Assembly (NCBI GenBank): GCA_029572955.1 | Contig: JAKPQE010000016.1 | Span: forward strand, 1-49,631 | Direction: 5' to 3' | From: Pseudomonadota bacterium | GTDB taxonomy: Bacteria > Pseudomonadota > Alphaproteobacteria > Rhizobiales > JAKPQE01 | DNA length: 49,631 bases | Shown here: piece after piece, positions 33,124 through 43,404 of the stretch | How the letters are laid out: each line of letters begins with the position of its first letter | How positions within the stretch are numbered: position 1 is the first letter of the stretch | The notes under the pieces: generated by a model | Told to the model about the DNA's origin: nothing | The model's input: the letters and a program-made list of their open reading frames with translations, nothing else | Databases searched by the model: none | Program-made: the position numbers and the translations under genes

Positions 33124-35838
33124 TCAGGCGACGAGTGCCGGCGCCTCCGCTGCGGCGGGTCGGTCTTCCTCGCTTGCCGCGAGCAAGCGGCCGATCTCGG
33201 CCCGGCAGGAGCCGCAATTGGTGCCGGCCCCGGTCGTCGCGCCGATCGCCTCGACCGTTCGTGCCCCGCCGGCGATGGCCGCGGCGATCTGGTTGACGCC
33301 GACATTCATGCAGGAGCAGAGGATCGCACCGGGATCGTCCTGGGTCGAGGCCCCGACGCCGGCAAGAAGGCTGGCGCGCCCGCGAACGTCCGGCACCGTA
33401 CCGAGCTGCTTTGCCGCCCAGCCCCGCGACAGCGCCACCGGCTCGGGCGCGACGAAGACGAGGGCGGCAAGGGCACCGCTGCCATCGAAGAGGGCGAAGC
33501 GTTCGCGGCCGCGCGCCGCGTCGCTGTAGCGAAGAAGCGTCGCATCGGGCGCGCCGGCACCGGCCGGATCAAGGAGTTCCGAGGCAAAGGCGAGCCAGTC
33601 GGAGGGCGGCGCCTGGCCGGCGAGCTCCACCTTGATGCCGCCGGCGACCGGCGCCGCCGCCCAATAGGCGATGCCCGCGACCGCCGGACGCGCCACCGCC
33701 ACGACGAAGCCGTACCAGGCCGCCGGGAAGGCCGAGAGCGCCGCCGTGCCGTGCTTCGATTCCGGCTGGCCCGACACCGGATCGGTATTGCCGGGAATGA
33801 TCGCGCCGATCCGGGCATTCGAGGCGACCTGATCGGTCCAGTGCATCGGCACGAAGAGCGAGCCCGGCTGCTGGCGCTCGGTGACGAGGGCGCGAAGCAG
33901 CACGGCGCCATGGGCGCCATCGAGGCGGGCGACGGTCGCCGGGGCGATGCCGGCGGCGCGCGCGTCGTCCGGATGGATCTCGACGAAGGGTTCGCCGTAA
34001 TGCGCCGTGAGGCGCGGCGAGGTGCCGGTGCGCGTCATCGTGTGCCACTGGTCGCGCACGCGCCCGGTATTGACGACGAAGGGCCGCTCCGCGTCGGGCA
34101 GGCTCGCCGGCTTGCGATAGGAAATCGGCAGCATCCGCCCGCGCCGGTCGGGGGTATAGAAGCCGCCCTCGGCAAAGAAGCGCTTGTCGCCGTCCTCGGC
34201 GGTCGCGCCCGCCGCCGGCAGCGGCCACTGATAGGGCTCCATCGCATCGTAGCCCGCCTTGGCGAGGCGGGCATGGGCGCCGATGTCGAGGTCGCGCCGG
34301 CCCTCGTTCTCGAAGGCGGTGAGCGCCGCATATTCGCGGTAGATCGCGTCGGGACCGGCATAATTGAAGCCGGCAAAGCCCATGCGCCGGGCAACCTCGG
34401 CGATCGCCTCCCAGTCGTAGCGCACCGCGCCGGGCAGGCGGCGGAACCCGCGCTGGCGCGACACCATGCGTTCCGAATTCGTCACCGTGCCGTCCTTCTC
34501 GCCCCAGGCGGCGGCCGGCAGCAGCACGTCGGCGAAGGCGGCCGTGTCGGTCGCCGCCGTCACGTCGGAGACGACGACGAACGGACAGGCCTCGAGCGCC
34601 GCGCGCACGAGATCGGCCTCCGGCAGGCTGTCGACCGGATTGGTCGCCATGATCCACAGCGCCTTCACCCGCCCGTCGGCGACGGCGCGGAAGAGATCGA
34701 CCGCCTTGAGACCCGGCCGCTCGGCGATTGCGGGGCTCTGCCAGAAACGCTGGACGAGATCGCGGTGACCGGCATTCTCGATGTCCATGTGCGCGGCGAG
34801 CATGTTGGCGAGGCCGCCGACCTCGCGCCCGCCCATGGCGTTCGGCTGGCCGGTGACCGAGAACGGCCCCATGCCCGGCCGGCCGATGCGCCCGGTGAAG
34901 AGATGGGTGTTGACGATGGCGTTGACCTTGTCGGTGCCGGCGCTCGACTGGTTCACCCCTTGCGAATAGACGGTGACGGTCTTCCCGGTCGCCGCGACGA
35001 GATAGTAGAAGGCCGCGACGTCGGCAGGCTTGAGTCCGGTCTCGGCGGCAACGCGCTCGACCGTCCAGCCGCGCGCCTCGCCGAGGGCCGCCTCGGCCCC
35101 GGTCACATGCGCCGAGACGTATGGCTTGTCACAGAGGTTCGCACCCTCGAGATGGGCAAGGAGTCCGAGGAACAGCGCGACGTCGCTGCCCGGCTTCAGC
35201 GCGAGATGCAGGTCGGCGTATTCGGCGCTCGAGGTCCGGCGCGGATCGATCACGACGAGCTTTTGCCGGCGCCGCTTGCGCACCGCCAGCAGGCGCTGGA
35301 ACAGCACCGGATGGCACCAGGCGAGATTGGCGCCGACCAGCACGACGAGGTCGGCGTCCTCGAGATCGCGATAGGTCCCGGGCACCGTGTCGGTGCCGAA
35401 GGCGCGGCGGTGGCCGGCGACCGAAGAGGCCATGCAGAGCCGCGAATTCGTATCGATATTGGCCGAGCCGACGAAGCCCTTCATGAACTTGTTGGCGACG
35501 TAGTAGTCCTCGGTGAGGATCTGGCCGGAGACGTAGAGCGCGACGGCATCGGGCCCGTGCGCGGCGATCGTCTCGGAAAACGTCGAGGCGACGCGGGCGA
35601 GCGCCGTCTCCCAGTCGGCGTCCTTGCCGTCGATGCGCGGCGTGAGCAGGCGATCGTCGAGGGAGAGCGTCTCGGCGAGCGCCGTACCCTTGGAGCAGAG
35701 CCGGCCGAAATTCGCCGGATGCTCGGCATCGCCCGTGACCTGGCAGGAGCCGTCGGGACGCGCGGTGACGAGGACGCCGCAGCCGACCCCGCAATAGGGG
35801 CAGGTGGTTCTCGTTTGAACCGGCATGCTCGCGTCCAT
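33124..35838 (-). CDS. nasA: Assimilatory nitrate reductase, catalytic subunit
   Basis: This is a 904-aa cytosolic Mo-bisMGD enzyme reducing nitrate to nitrite. The [4Fe-4S] motif is at the N-terminus (TCPYCGVGCG). NasA/NapA-type segments follow (SNIDTNSRLCMASS-like region with SRLCMASSVAG, and MGGREVGGLANM). A C-terminal BFD-like [2Fe-2S] domain has CSCMN and NCGSC. No signal peptide, as expected of the assimilatory form. ATG 35838 has GGGAGG 5 nt upstream (an in-frame GTG one codon earlier is too close). It is the last gene of the nirB-nirD-nasA run, 30 bp after nirD. Confidence 0.93.
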   Translation of the reverse strand: MDASMPVQTRTTCPYCGVGCGVLVTARPDGSCQVTGDAEHPANFGRLCSKGTALAETLSLDDRLLTPRIDGKDADWETALARVASTFSETIAAHGPDAVALYVSGQILTEDYYVANKFMKGFVGSANIDTNSRLCMASSVAGHRRAFGTDTVPGTYRDLEDADLVVLVGANLAWCHPVLFQRLLAVRKRRRQKLVVIDPRRTSSAEYADLHLALKPGSDVALFLGLLAHLEGANLCDKPYVSAHVTGAEAALGEARGWTVERVAAETGLKPADVAAFYYLVAATGKTVTVYSQGVNQSSAGTDKVNAIVNTHLFTGRIGRPGMGPFSVTGQPNAMGGREVGGLANMLAAHMDIENAGHRDLVQRFWQSPAIAERPGLKAVDLFRAVADGRVKALWIMATNPVDSLPEADLVRAALEACPFVVVSDVTAATDTAAFADVLLPAAAWGEKDGTVTNSERMVSRQRGFRRLPGAVRYDWEAIAEVARRMGFAGFNYAGPDAIYREYAALTAFENEGRRDLDIGAHARLAKAGYDAMEPYQWPLPAAGATAEDGDKRFFAEGGFYTPDRRGRMLPISYRKPASLPDAERPFVVNTGRVRDQWHTMTRTGTSPRLTAHYGEPFVEIHPDDARAAGIAPATVARLDGAHGAVLLRALVTERQQPGSLFVPMHWTDQVASNARIGAIIPGNTDPVSGQPESKHGTAALSAFPAAWYGFVVAVARPAVAGIAYWAAAPVAGGIKVELAGQAPPSDWLAFASELLDPAGAGAPDATLLRYSDAARGRERFALFDGSGALAALVFVAPEPVALSRGWAAKQLGTVPDVRGRASLLAGVGASTQDDPGAILCSCMNVGVNQIAAAIAGGARTVEAIGATTGAGTNCGSCRAEIGRLLAASEEDRPAAAEAPALVA

Positions 35839-35868
35839 CACCGCCTCCCTTCGTTCCTGCCGCCGCGA

Positions 35869-36213
35869 TCAGGCCGCGTTGCCGGCGAGCGCCGCGCCGT
35901 CGATCAGGATCCGCCCGCCTTCGAGCCGCACCGCGACGCCACGGGCGCAGCCCTCGTCCGGCCCCTGGACCGTGCCGTCCTCGAGGTTGATCACCCAGTT
36001 GTGCAGCGGGCAGGTGACGTTGCGGCCGTGCACGATGCCCTGCGACAGCGGCCCGCCCTTGTGCGGGCAGCGGTCCCAGAGCGCGAACACCTCGTCGTCG
36101 ATGCTGCGGAAGACCGCGAGATCGCCGCGCGGCGTGCGCACCACCCGCGATCCCTGCTTCGGAATGTCGGTGAGCTGGCCGATCTCGACCCAGGACATGT
36201 CGTGCTTGGTCAT
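35869..36213 (-). CDS. nirD: Nitrite reductase small subunit
   Basis: This is a 114-aa Rieske-like protein with CPHKGG and CPLHNW in the usual places, so it may bind [2Fe-2S] (many NirD proteins have lost these ligands). It partners NirB in NADH-dependent reduction of nitrite to ammonium. Its ATG overlaps the nirB stop by 4 bp (ATGA), which shows coupled translation. Confidence 0.93.
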   Translation of the reverse strand: MTKHDMSWVEIGQLTDIPKQGSRVVRTPRGDLAVFRSIDDEVFALWDRCPHKGGPLSQGIVHGRNVTCPLHNWVINLEDGTVQGPDEGCARGVAVRLEGGRILIDGAALAGNAA

Positions 36214-38669
36214 TCTGCTGCCTCCAGCTTGGCGAAGTCGTAGAGCGGTGCGAATTCGTGGGCGTCGGCGCCCCTGGCGCGGGCCGCCCAGGGATCGTCC
36301 TGCGCATGCTTCTGGGAGATGGCGAAGCGCTCGACGAGGGCCCGGCGCTTGTCGAGGTCGTCGACGACGGCCTCCTTGATGCTCTCTTCGCCGACGCGCT
36401 TGGCCCATTTGTAGATGCGCTCGAGATAGCGGCCCTGCTCGCGATAGAGCTGGATGAGCGCGGCGACGATCTCGACCGTCTCTTCCTCGGTCTTTGCATG
36501 GCAAAGAACCTCGGTGCCCTTGATGTCGAGGCCGGCGGCGCCCGCATAGTGGATCTCGTAGCCGCTATCGACGCAGATGATGCCGACGTCCTTGCAGGTC
36601 GACTCCGAGCAGTTGCGCGGGCAGCCGGAGACGGCGAGCTTGACCTTGGCCGGCGTCCACGAGCCCCAGAGGCTTTTTTCGAGCTTGATGCCGAGGCCCA
36701 TGGCGTCCTGCGTGCCGAAGCGGCACCAGGTCGAGCCGACGCAGGTCTTCACGGTTCGCAGCGCCTTGCCGTAGGCGTGGCCGGAAACGAGGCCGACCTT
36801 GGAAAGATCCGCCCAGATCGCCGGCAGGTCCTCCTTCTTCACGCCGACGAGGTCGACGCGCTGGCCGCCGGTCATCTTGACCATCGGGATCGCGAACTTG
36901 TCGGCGACGTCGGCGATGGCCCTCAGCTCGGTCGGGTTGGTCAGGCCGCCCCACATCCGCGGCACCACCGAATAGAGGCCGTTCTTCTGGATGTTGGCGT
37001 GGACGCGCTCGTTGACGAAGCGCGACTGGCCGTCGTCGCGATATTCCTCGGGCCAGGTGGCGAGGAGATAGTAGTTGAGCGCCGGCCGGCACTTGGCGCA
37101 GCCGCCGGAGGAGCGCCACTCGAGCTCCTGCATCAGCGCCGGGATCGACTTCAGTTCCTTGGCGACGATGAGCCGGCGTACATCGTCGTGGCCGAGATCG
37201 GTACAGCCGCAGACCGGCTCGACGGCGCTCTTGGAATAGGCGTCGCCGAGGGTCAGCTGCATCAGCTGCTCGACGAGGCCGGTGCAGGTGCCGCACGAGG
37301 CCGACGCCTTGGTGTGGGCGCGCACCTCGGCGAGCGCCGTCAGGCCCTTCTCCCGGATCGCCTTGACGATCGTGCCCTTCGAAATGCCGTTGCAGCCGCA
37401 GATTTCCGCATCATCCGGCAAGGCTGCAACGGCCGCCATAGGGTCCAGCTGGGCACCCCCCTGATAGGCCTGGCCGAAGATCAGCGTGTCGCGCAGCTCG
37501 GTAACGTCGGTGCCCTTCTTCAGAAGGTCGAAGAACCACGGCCCGTCCGCCGTCTCGCCATAGAGCACGACGCCGATGATGCGGTTGCTTTCCAGGACGA
37601 GGCGCTTGTAGACGCCGGCCGCCGCGTCGCGCAGCACGATCTCCTCGCGCCCCTCGGCCTCGGCGAAATCGCCGGCCGAATAGAGGTCGACGCCGGTCAC
37701 CTTGAGCTTCGTCGCCGTCACCGAGCCGCCATAGGCGGCTTCCTCGCCAATGAGCGTCTTCGCCGCGACCTTGGCCATCTCGTAGAGCGGCGCGACGAGG
37801 CCGTAGCAGATGCCGCGATGCTCGACGCATTCGCCGATCGCCAGGATGTCGGGATCGGAGGTCAGCATCGCGTCGTCGACGAGGACGCCGCGGCCGGCCT
37901 CGATGCCGGCCTCGCGGGCAAGCTCGGCGGCGGGGCGGATGCCGACGGCCATGACGACGAGATCGGCGGGGATTTCGGTGTCGTCGTCGAGGCGCACCGC
38001 CTCGACATGGCTCTCGCCGACGATCGCGTGGGTGTTGGCGCGGGTGATGATGCGGATGCCGCGCGCCTCCATCGAGCGTTCGAGGAGGTAGCCGGCGGCG
38101 GGGTCGAGCTGGCGCTCCATCAGGTGCCCCATGAGATGCAGCACGGTCACTTCCATGCCGCGCATCTTGAGGCCGGCCGCCGCTTCGAGGCCGAGAAGGC
38201 CGCCGCCGATGACGACGGCGTGGCCGCCCTTGCCGGCTGCCGCGAGCATCGCCTCGACATCGTCGAGGTCGCGATAGGCAACGACGCCGGGGAGCTTGTG
38301 GCCGGGCACCGGAATGACGATCGGGCCGGAGCCGGTGGCGACGACGAGCTTGTCGTAGGCGGCGACGGTGCCGTCGGCGGCCGTCACGGTCTTTGCCGAA
38401 CGGTCGATGCCGGTGACGCGGGCGCCCTTCAGCAGGCGGATGCCGTGGCCCTCGTACCAGGCATCGTCGTGGATGACGATGTCCTCATAGGCCTTCTCGC
38501 CCGAGAGCACCGGCGACAGCATGATGCGGTCGTAGTTCACCCGCGGCTCGGCATTGAAGATGGTGATCTCGAAGCGCTCGGGCGCGGCTTCGAGGAGGTG
38601 TTCCAGCATCCGGCCGGGCGCCATGCCGTTGCCGACGATGACGAGCTTCTGCTTGGCGGGAGAGGTCAT
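36210..38669 (-). CDS. nirB: Nitrite reductase [NAD(P)H] large subunit
   Basis: This is an 819-aa cytosolic enzyme that reduces nitrite to ammonium in six-electron steps. The order seen is an N-terminal FAD/NADH oxidoreductase (VGNGMAPGR, VIGGGLLGLEA), BFD-like [2Fe-2S] domains (CGCNG, CGTCTG, later CGCTD, GGCAKC), then the sirohaem/[4Fe-4S] half with VGSTWCRFG and SGCPRNCSES. The start has GGAG 9-10 nt upstream. It lies 24 bp after the transporter ATPase gene, in one operon with transport and nitrate reductase genes. Confidence 0.94.
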   Translation of the reverse strand: MTSPAKQKLVIVGNGMAPGRMLEHLLEAAPERFEITIFNAEPRVNYDRIMLSPVLSGEKAYEDIVIHDDAWYEGHGIRLLKGARVTGIDRSAKTVTAADGTVAAYDKLVVATGSGPIVIPVPGHKLPGVVAYRDLDDVEAMLAAAGKGGHAVVIGGGLLGLEAAAGLKMRGMEVTVLHLMGHLMERQLDPAAGYLLERSMEARGIRIITRANTHAIVGESHVEAVRLDDDTEIPADLVVMAVGIRPAAELAREAGIEAGRGVLVDDAMLTSDPDILAIGECVEHRGICYGLVAPLYEMAKVAAKTLIGEEAAYGGSVTATKLKVTGVDLYSAGDFAEAEGREEIVLRDAAAGVYKRLVLESNRIIGVVLYGETADGPWFFDLLKKGTDVTELRDTLIFGQAYQGGAQLDPMAAVAALPDDAEICGCNGISKGTIVKAIREKGLTALAEVRAHTKASASCGTCTGLVEQLMQLTLGDAYSKSAVEPVCGCTDLGHDDVRRLIVAKELKSIPALMQELEWRSSGGCAKCRPALNYYLLATWPEEYRDDGQSRFVNERVHANIQKNGLYSVVPRMWGGLTNPTELRAIADVADKFAIPMVKMTGGQRVDLVGVKKEDLPAIWADLSKVGLVSGHAYGKALRTVKTCVGSTWCRFGTQDAMGLGIKLEKSLWGSWTPAKVKLAVSGCPRNCSESTCKDVGIICVDSGYEIHYAGAAGLDIKGTEVLCHAKTEEETVEIVAALIQLYREQGRYLERIYKWAKRVGEESIKEAVVDDLDKRRALVERFAISQKHAQDDPWAARARGADAHEFAPLYDFAKLEAAE

Positions 38670-38693
38670 GGGGCGTCTCCTTCGGGGCGGCGA

Positions 38694-40457
38694 CTATTCG
38701 GCGGCGGCGGCGGATCGGCCGATCCGGCGGGCGCGCTTTTCCTTGATCTGTTCGATGAGTTCCGGCGCGGGATTGGCCCCGCCCTCATAGGCCTCGAGGA
38801 AGTCGAGAAGCTCCTCGCGATAGGCGTAGTAGTCGGGGTGGGCGAGCAGGGCCTTGCGCGAGCGCGGCCGCGGCAGGTCGACCTCCATGATGTTGCCGAT
38901 CCGGGCGTTGGGGCCGTTCGACATCATCACCACCCGGTCGGCGAGCAGGATCGCCTCGTCGACGTCGTGGGTGACGCAGATCGCGGTCACCTGAGTGCGC
39001 TTCCAGACGTCCATCAGCACGTCCTGCAGCTCCCAGCGCGTCAGGCTATCGAGCATGCCGAACGGCTCGTCGAGCAGCAGCAGCTTCGGCGACAGGGCGA
39101 AGGCGCGGGCGATGCCGACGCGCTGCTTCATGCCGTTCGAAAGCTCGACCGCCAGCTTGTCCATGCTGTCGGAAAGACCGACGCGGGAAAGGTAGTAGTC
39201 GACGATGTCGCGCCGTTCGGACGGCTTGGCGTTCGGGTAGACCTTGTCGACGCCGAGGGCGACGTTCTGGCGGGCCGTCAGCCAGGGCATCAGCGAAGGC
39301 GCCTGGAAAACGACGGCGCGGTCCGGGCCGGCGGTGTGCACCTCGCGGCCGTCGAGAACGATGCCGCCGCCGCTGATCGCGTTGAGGCCGGCGACCATCG
39401 AGAGGACCGTCGACTTGCCGCAGCCCGAATGGCCGATGAGCGTGACGAACTCGCCCTGCTTCAGCTTCATGTCGAAGCCGTCGACGACGGTCAGCGGGCC
39501 CTTCGGTGTCGGATAGACCTTCTTGACCTCGAAGAACTCGACATAGCCCTCCTCGATCGCCGAGCGCGCCGCCTTGCTATAGGCCTCCGGCACCTTGTCG
39601 GACTTGCGCTTGCCGCCGGGCTCCGACTGGGTGATCGGCACGACGTTCGGCAGCTTGATGTCCTTCTCGACATCGGCGCCGCGCGCCGCGCCGACTTCCA
39701 TCAGGTATTCGGTGATCTCGGCCCGGAGACGGATGAAGGTCTCGTCGTGGTTCATCTCGCCGCGGTCGCGCGGTCGCGGAATGTCGACCGCGAAGGACGG
39801 ACCGAGCGTCGCCTTCGGCCCCGGCGTCAGCGGAATGATCCGGTCGGCGAGAAGGATGGCCTCGTCCACATCGTTGGTGATGAGGATGATGGTCTTCTTC
39901 TCCTTGGCGGAGATCTCGGCGAACTCGTCCTGCAGCTTGGCGCGCGTCAGCGCATCGAGCGCCGACAGCGGCTCGTCGAGCAGCAGGATCTCCGGCTGCA
40001 TGGCGAGCGCCCGGGCGACCGAGACGCGCTGGCGCATGCCGCCAGAGAGTTCGGCCGGCTTGCGGTCGACGGCGTGGGAGAGGCCGACCATGTCGATGTA
40101 GCGCCGGGTCAGGGCCTCGCGCTCGGCCTTCGGCTTGCCCTTGAAGACGGAATCGACGGCGAGCGACACGTTGCCGTGGACCGAGAGCCAGGGCATCAGC
40201 GAATAGGACTGGAAAACGAGGCCGCGGTCGGTGCCGGGACCGTCGATCTGCTTGCCCTTGACGATCACCCCGCCGGCGTCGGCCTCGATGAGGCCGGCGA
40301 CGAGGGAGATGAGCGTCGTCTTGCCCGAGCCGGAGAAGCCGACGATCGCGATGAACTCGCCTTCCTCGACCCGCATGTTGATGTCGGAGAGCACCTCGGT
40401 GCGCTTGGCGCCCTCGCCATAGCCCTTGGAAAGGCCGCTGATTTCGAGAATCGGCAT
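38694..40457 (-). CDS. nrtC: Nitrate ABC transporter, fused double ATPase
   Basis: This is a 587-aa protein with two complete ABC ATPase domains in tandem. Domain 1 (about 1-240) has Walker A GFSGSGKT, signature LSGGMRQR and Walker B ILLLDEP. Domain 2 (about 310-545) has [16 protein letters not shown] and LLLLDEP. The H-loop is normal in domain 2 (VTHDVDEA) but has Asn in place of His in domain 1 (ITNDVDEA). In cyanobacteria nitrate transporters use two separate ATPases, NrtC and NrtD; here both are one polypeptide without a solute-binding extension. The start has GGAGGAG upstream, 13 bp after nrtB. It probably also accepts nitrite. Confidence 0.9.
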   Translation of the reverse strand: MPILEISGLSKGYGEGAKRTEVLSDINMRVEEGEFIAIVGFSGSGKTTLISLVAGLIEADAGGVIVKGKQIDGPGTDRGLVFQSYSLMPWLSVHGNVSLAVDSVFKGKPKAEREALTRRYIDMVGLSHAVDRKPAELSGGMRQRVSVARALAMQPEILLLDEPLSALDALTRAKLQDEFAEISAKEKKTIILITNDVDEAILLADRIIPLTPGPKATLGPSFAVDIPRPRDRGEMNHDETFIRLRAEITEYLMEVGAARGADVEKDIKLPNVVPITQSEPGGKRKSDKVPEAYSKAARSAIEEGYVEFFEVKKVYPTPKGPLTVVDGFDMKLKQGEFVTLIGHSGCGKSTVLSMVAGLNAISGGGIVLDGREVHTAGPDRAVVFQAPSLMPWLTARQNVALGVDKVYPNAKPSERRDIVDYYLSRVGLSDSMDKLAVELSNGMKQRVGIARAFALSPKLLLLDEPFGMLDSLTRWELQDVLMDVWKRTQVTAICVTHDVDEAILLADRVVMMSNGPNARIGNIMEVDLPRPRSRKALLAHPDYYAYREELLDFLEAYEGGANPAPELIEQIKEKRARRIGRSAAAAE

Positions 40458-40470
40458 CGCCCTCTCCTCC

Positions 40471-41550
40471 TTAGCGGTTGGCCGAGAAGGTGAACGCGGA
40501 CTGCAGCGCGTACATCACCCGGTCGAGGAGGAAGCCGATGAGGCCGATCGTCAGCACCGCCACCATGATGCGGGCGAGCGAGGACGAGGAACCGTTCTGG
40601 AACTCGTCCCAGACGAACTTGCCGAGGCCCGGGTTCTGCGCCAGCATCTCGGCCGCGATCAGCACCATCCAGCCGACGCCGAGCGACAGCCGCATGCCGG
40701 TGAAGATCAGCGGCAGGGCCGAGGGCAGCACCAGCTTGCGGATCGTCGTCGCGGTCTTGAGCTGCAGCACCTTGCCGACATTGACGAGGTCCTTGTCGAT
40801 CGAGGAGACGCCGACGCCGGTGTTGATGAGGGTCGGCCACAGCGAGCACAGCGTCACCGTCACCGCCGAGATCAGCAGCGACTTCGGCATCCAGTCCCAC
40901 GGCTCGACGTAGAGCGCCGAGACCACCATCGTGACGATCGGCAGCCAGGCGAGCGGCGAGACCGGCTTGAAGATCTGGATCAGCGGATTGATCGCGCCGT
41001 TGACGGTCTTCGACAGGCCCGAGGCGATGCCGAGCGGCACGGCGATCAGCGTGCCGATCATGAAGCCGAGGCCGACGGTCAGCAGCGAGGTGAAGATCTG
41101 GTCGAAATAGGTCGGCTTGCCGGTATAGGCGCGCACCTTGACCTGATCGGCGTGTCCCTCGGCGGCGAGCTGCGCGTTGCGCGCCTCCTGACGCTCGTAG
41201 AACGCCACCTCCTTGCCGCGCTCGGCGAGATGGTCGTCATAGAGGTTGACCGCCTGTTCCCACACCGCGAGCGGGCCGGGAATGGCGCCGAGCGAGGTCT
41301 GCACCTTCGGGGCGAGTGCCGCCCAGCCGACGAGGAAGATGCCGATGCCGACGAGCGGAATGACGAGGCCGCGCCACAGCTCGCGGAACTGTTCGCGCGG
41401 GTCGTCGCCGGCCGCCATCTTCAGGAGCGGCACGATCCAGCCGAGGCCGAAGATCGACAGCGGCTTTTCCGCCTGGTTGAGGCGCAGGAAGAAGGTGTCT
41501 CGCCAGGGCGTCTTTTCCGCGGCGTCGATGAAGTCGTTGGCGGTCGTCAT
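40471..41550 (-). CDS. nrtB: Nitrate ABC transporter permease
   Basis: This is a 359-aa inner-membrane protein with about six to seven hydrophobic segments. The permease consensus loop (the EAA-like segment near [19 protein letters not shown]) contacts the ATPases. It has an extended N-terminus with a long hydrophilic insertion (about 110-150). It lies between the substrate-binding protein and ATPase genes of the same transporter. Confidence 0.92.
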   Translation of the reverse strand: MTTANDFIDAAEKTPWRDTFFLRLNQAEKPLSIFGLGWIVPLLKMAAGDDPREQFRELWRGLVIPLVGIGIFLVGWAALAPKVQTSLGAIPGPLAVWEQAVNLYDDHLAERGKEVAFYERQEARNAQLAAEGHADQVKVRAYTGKPTYFDQIFTSLLTVGLGFMIGTLIAVPLGIASGLSKTVNGAINPLIQIFKPVSPLAWLPIVTMVVSALYVEPWDWMPKSLLISAVTVTLCSLWPTLINTGVGVSSIDKDLVNVGKVLQLKTATTIRKLVLPSALPLIFTGMRLSLGVGWMVLIAAEMLAQNPGLGKFVWDEFQNGSSSSLARIMVAVLTIGLIGFLLDRVMYALQSAFTFSANR

Positions 41551-41629
41551 GGCCTCGTTCCCTCTCGCTTGGCATGGAGTCCCTGCCCGACCCGGGGCGA
41601 GCTGCCCGCTCCCCCGGGTCGGCGCGGCG

Positions 41630-43039
41630 TCAGCCGCCGACCTTCTCGTCGCCCTTCAGGCCGATCGAGAACGCATTCAGGTAGTCGTTGGGCTTGCGGC
41701 CGTCATAGGTGACGCCGTCGATGAAGTCGGACACCGGATCGCGGTAGCCGTCGCTGCCGAACGGGAAGTCCTCGGCCTTGGCCTTGCCCTCGTCGACGAG
41801 CAGCTGGGCGGCCTTCAGGTAGAGGTCCGGACGGTAGACCTTGGCCGCCGTCTCGGCGTACCAGCCGTCGTCCTTGGCCTCGGCGATCTGGCCCCAGCGG
41901 CGCATCTGGGTGAGGTACCAGACGGCGTCGGAGTAGTAGGGATAGGTCGCGAAGTAGCGGAAGAAGACGTTGAAGTCGGGAACGTCGCGCTTGTCGCCCT
42001 TCTCGTATTCGAAGGTGCCGGTCATCGAGTTGGCGATGACCTCCTTGTCAGCGCCGACATATTCGGGACGGGACAGGATCTCGACCGCCTTCATGCGGTT
42101 GGCGTTGTTGTTCTCGTCGAGCCACATGGCGGCGCGGATCAGCGCCTTGGTGACGAGCAGCGCGGTCGCCGGGTTGTCCTCGACGAACTTCGACGTCATG
42201 CCGAACACCTTCTCCGGATTGTTCTTCCAGATCTCGTAGTCGGTGATGACGGGCACGCCGATGCCCTTGAACACGGCCGCCTGGTTCCACGGCTCGCCGA
42301 CGCAGTAGCCGTAGATGGTGCCGGCCTCGAGGGTCGCCGGCATCTGCGGCAGCGGCGTCACGGAGAGCAGCGCGTCGGCCTTGATCTGGCCGGAGACGTC
42401 GCTCGGCGAATAGAAGCCGGGGTGGATGCCGCCGGCCGCCAGCCAGTAGCGCAGCTCGTAGTTGTGGGTGGAGACCGGGAACACCATGCCCATGTTGAAG
42501 GGCTTGCCCTCGGCCTTGTACTTGGCGACCACCGGCTTCAGGGCCGCCGCGCTGATCGGATGCACCGGCTTGCCGTCGGCGCCCGTCGGCACGTTCGCCT
42601 TCATCTCCTCCCAAACCGCGTTGGAGACGGTGATGGCGTTGCCGTTGAGGTCCATCGAGAACGGCGTGACGATGTGCGCCTCGGTGCCGAAGCCGATCGT
42701 CGAGGCGAGCGGCTGGCCGGCCAGCATGTGGGCGCCGTCGAGCTCGCCGGTGATCACGCGGTCGAGCAGCACCTTCCAGTTGGCCTGCGGCTCGAGCGTG
42801 ACGTAGAGGCCTTCTTCCTCGAAGTAGCCGAGCTCCTTGGCGACCGCCAGCGGCGCCATGTCGGTCAGCTTGATGAAGCCGAACTTCAGCTCGTCCTTTT
42901 CCGGAACGAGCATCTCGGCGCGGGCCGGCTGCGGCAGGCCCGCGACAACGAGCATCGTCAGCGCGGTGCCGCCGAGCAGCACCTGACGTCGGCTGAGGCC
43001 GGACTTGCCCTTTTCCATCTGCTTCACGTCGTTGGACAT
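41630..43039 (-). CDS. nrtA: Nitrate ABC transporter substrate-binding protein
   Basis: This 469-aa protein belongs to the NrtA/CmpA family. The Tat signal (SRRQVLLGG near residue 17, then a hydrophobic stretch to about 41, AARA-type cleavage) sends it to the periplasm. Family motifs are [50 protein letters not shown] and [12 protein letters not shown] 43037-43039 has AGGAGA 7 nt upstream. It is the first gene of the nrt-nir-nas operon, and its leader carries the sigma-54, NtrC and NasT signals described separately. Confidence 0.94.
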   Translation of the reverse strand: MSNDVKQMEKGKSGLSRRQVLLGGTALTMLVVAGLPQPARAEMLVPEKDELKFGFIKLTDMAPLAVAKELGYFEEEGLYVTLEPQANWKVLLDRVITGELDGAHMLAGQPLASTIGFGTEAHIVTPFSMDLNGNAITVSNAVWEEMKANVPTGADGKPVHPISAAALKPVVAKYKAEGKPFNMGMVFPVSTHNYELRYWLAAGGIHPGFYSPSDVSGQIKADALLSVTPLPQMPATLEAGTIYGYCVGEPWNQAAVFKGIGVPVITDYEIWKNNPEKVFGMTSKFVEDNPATALLVTKALIRAAMWLDENNNANRMKAVEILSRPEYVGADKEVIANSMTGTFEYEKGDKRDVPDFNVFFRYFATYPYYSDAVWYLTQMRRWGQIAEAKDDGWYAETAAKVYRPDLYLKAAQLLVDEGKAKAEDFPFGSDGYRDPVSDFIDGVTYDGRKPNDYLNAFSIGLKGDEKVGG

Positions 43040-43101
43040 TTCTGTCTCCTGATTGCCGTTGCAGAGCGCCGTGGCCGGTCGCGGCCCGCGGCGTGCGCCA
43101 C

Positions 43102-43165
43102 AAAAAAAACGCTGCGCGACAAGTCCCCGCCCTTCGCATCACGAGCGGACCTTGCCGGCAGCGTT
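43102..43165 (-). terminator. Leader terminator/antiterminator region before nrtA (NasT target)
   Basis: Read on the minus strand, AACGCTGC (43158-43165) pairs with GCAGCGTT (43108-43115), with an inner CAAG-TCC/GGACTTG helix. The right arm runs into eight T (43102-43109). This terminator lies in the transcript ahead of nrtA. A preceding hairpin, CGACCC/GGGTCG with a 6-nt loop, and another with GCGGCC/GGCCGC arms are candidates for binding the ANTAR protein NasT. Confidence 0.75.
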
Positions 43166-43228
43166 GCCGAACGACCCCCCATCGGGTCGGAATTCTCATG
43201 CGGCCGCCATGGCCGCTGCGTCAGGATT

Positions 43229-43244
43229 TGCAGACTCCGTGCCA
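43229..43244 (-). promoter_or_regulatory. Sigma-54 promoter of the nrtA operon
   Basis: TGGCACGGAGTCTGCA on the minus strand has GG and GC exactly 10 nt apart and matches the -24/-12 consensus except for one T. It lies 190 bp before the nrtA ATG, upstream of the leader terminator. Confidence 0.75.
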
Positions 43245-43332
43245 GATTGCGAAAGACTGAGAAAACAGTCGAATATTCAAATGATTAGTGAGATTTGCCG
43301 ATGATCCGCCATCGCCTCCGGAGACCGCTCGA

Positions 43333-43349
43333 TGCACAGGGGCGGTGCG
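43333..43349. promoter_or_regulatory. NtrC-type enhancer site (proximal)
   Basis: The 17-bp minus-strand sequence CGCACC-GCCCC-TGTGCA matches the NtrC dyad TGCACC-N5-GGTGCA at all but two positions. It is centred about 105 bp upstream of the sigma-54 -24/-12 element. Confidence 0.65.
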
Positions 43350-43372
43350 CTGCCTGCCCGCGGAATGGGCAG

Positions 43373-43389
43373 TGCACAATTAGAATGCA
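43373..43389. promoter_or_regulatory. NtrC-type enhancer site (distal)
   Basis: TGCATT-CTAAT-TGTGCA on the minus strand keeps the TGCA ends and N5 spacing of the NtrC dyad. It is 40 bp upstream of the proximal site, about four helical turns, so both would lie on one face. Confidence 0.6.
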
Positions 43390-43404
43390 CTAATATGCAG
43401 GAAA

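Noticed and set aside
32785-36243. Plus-strand open frame of 1152 codons opposite nasA
   Set aside because: NasA on the minus strand has its N-terminal and C-terminal iron-sulfur motifs. The plus frame is antisense.
36258-40493. Plus-strand open frame of 1411 codons opposite nirB and the transporter ATPase
   Set aside because: The minus strand encodes NirB and a double ABC ATPase with all motifs and tight operon spacing. The plus frame is low-complexity antisense sequence.
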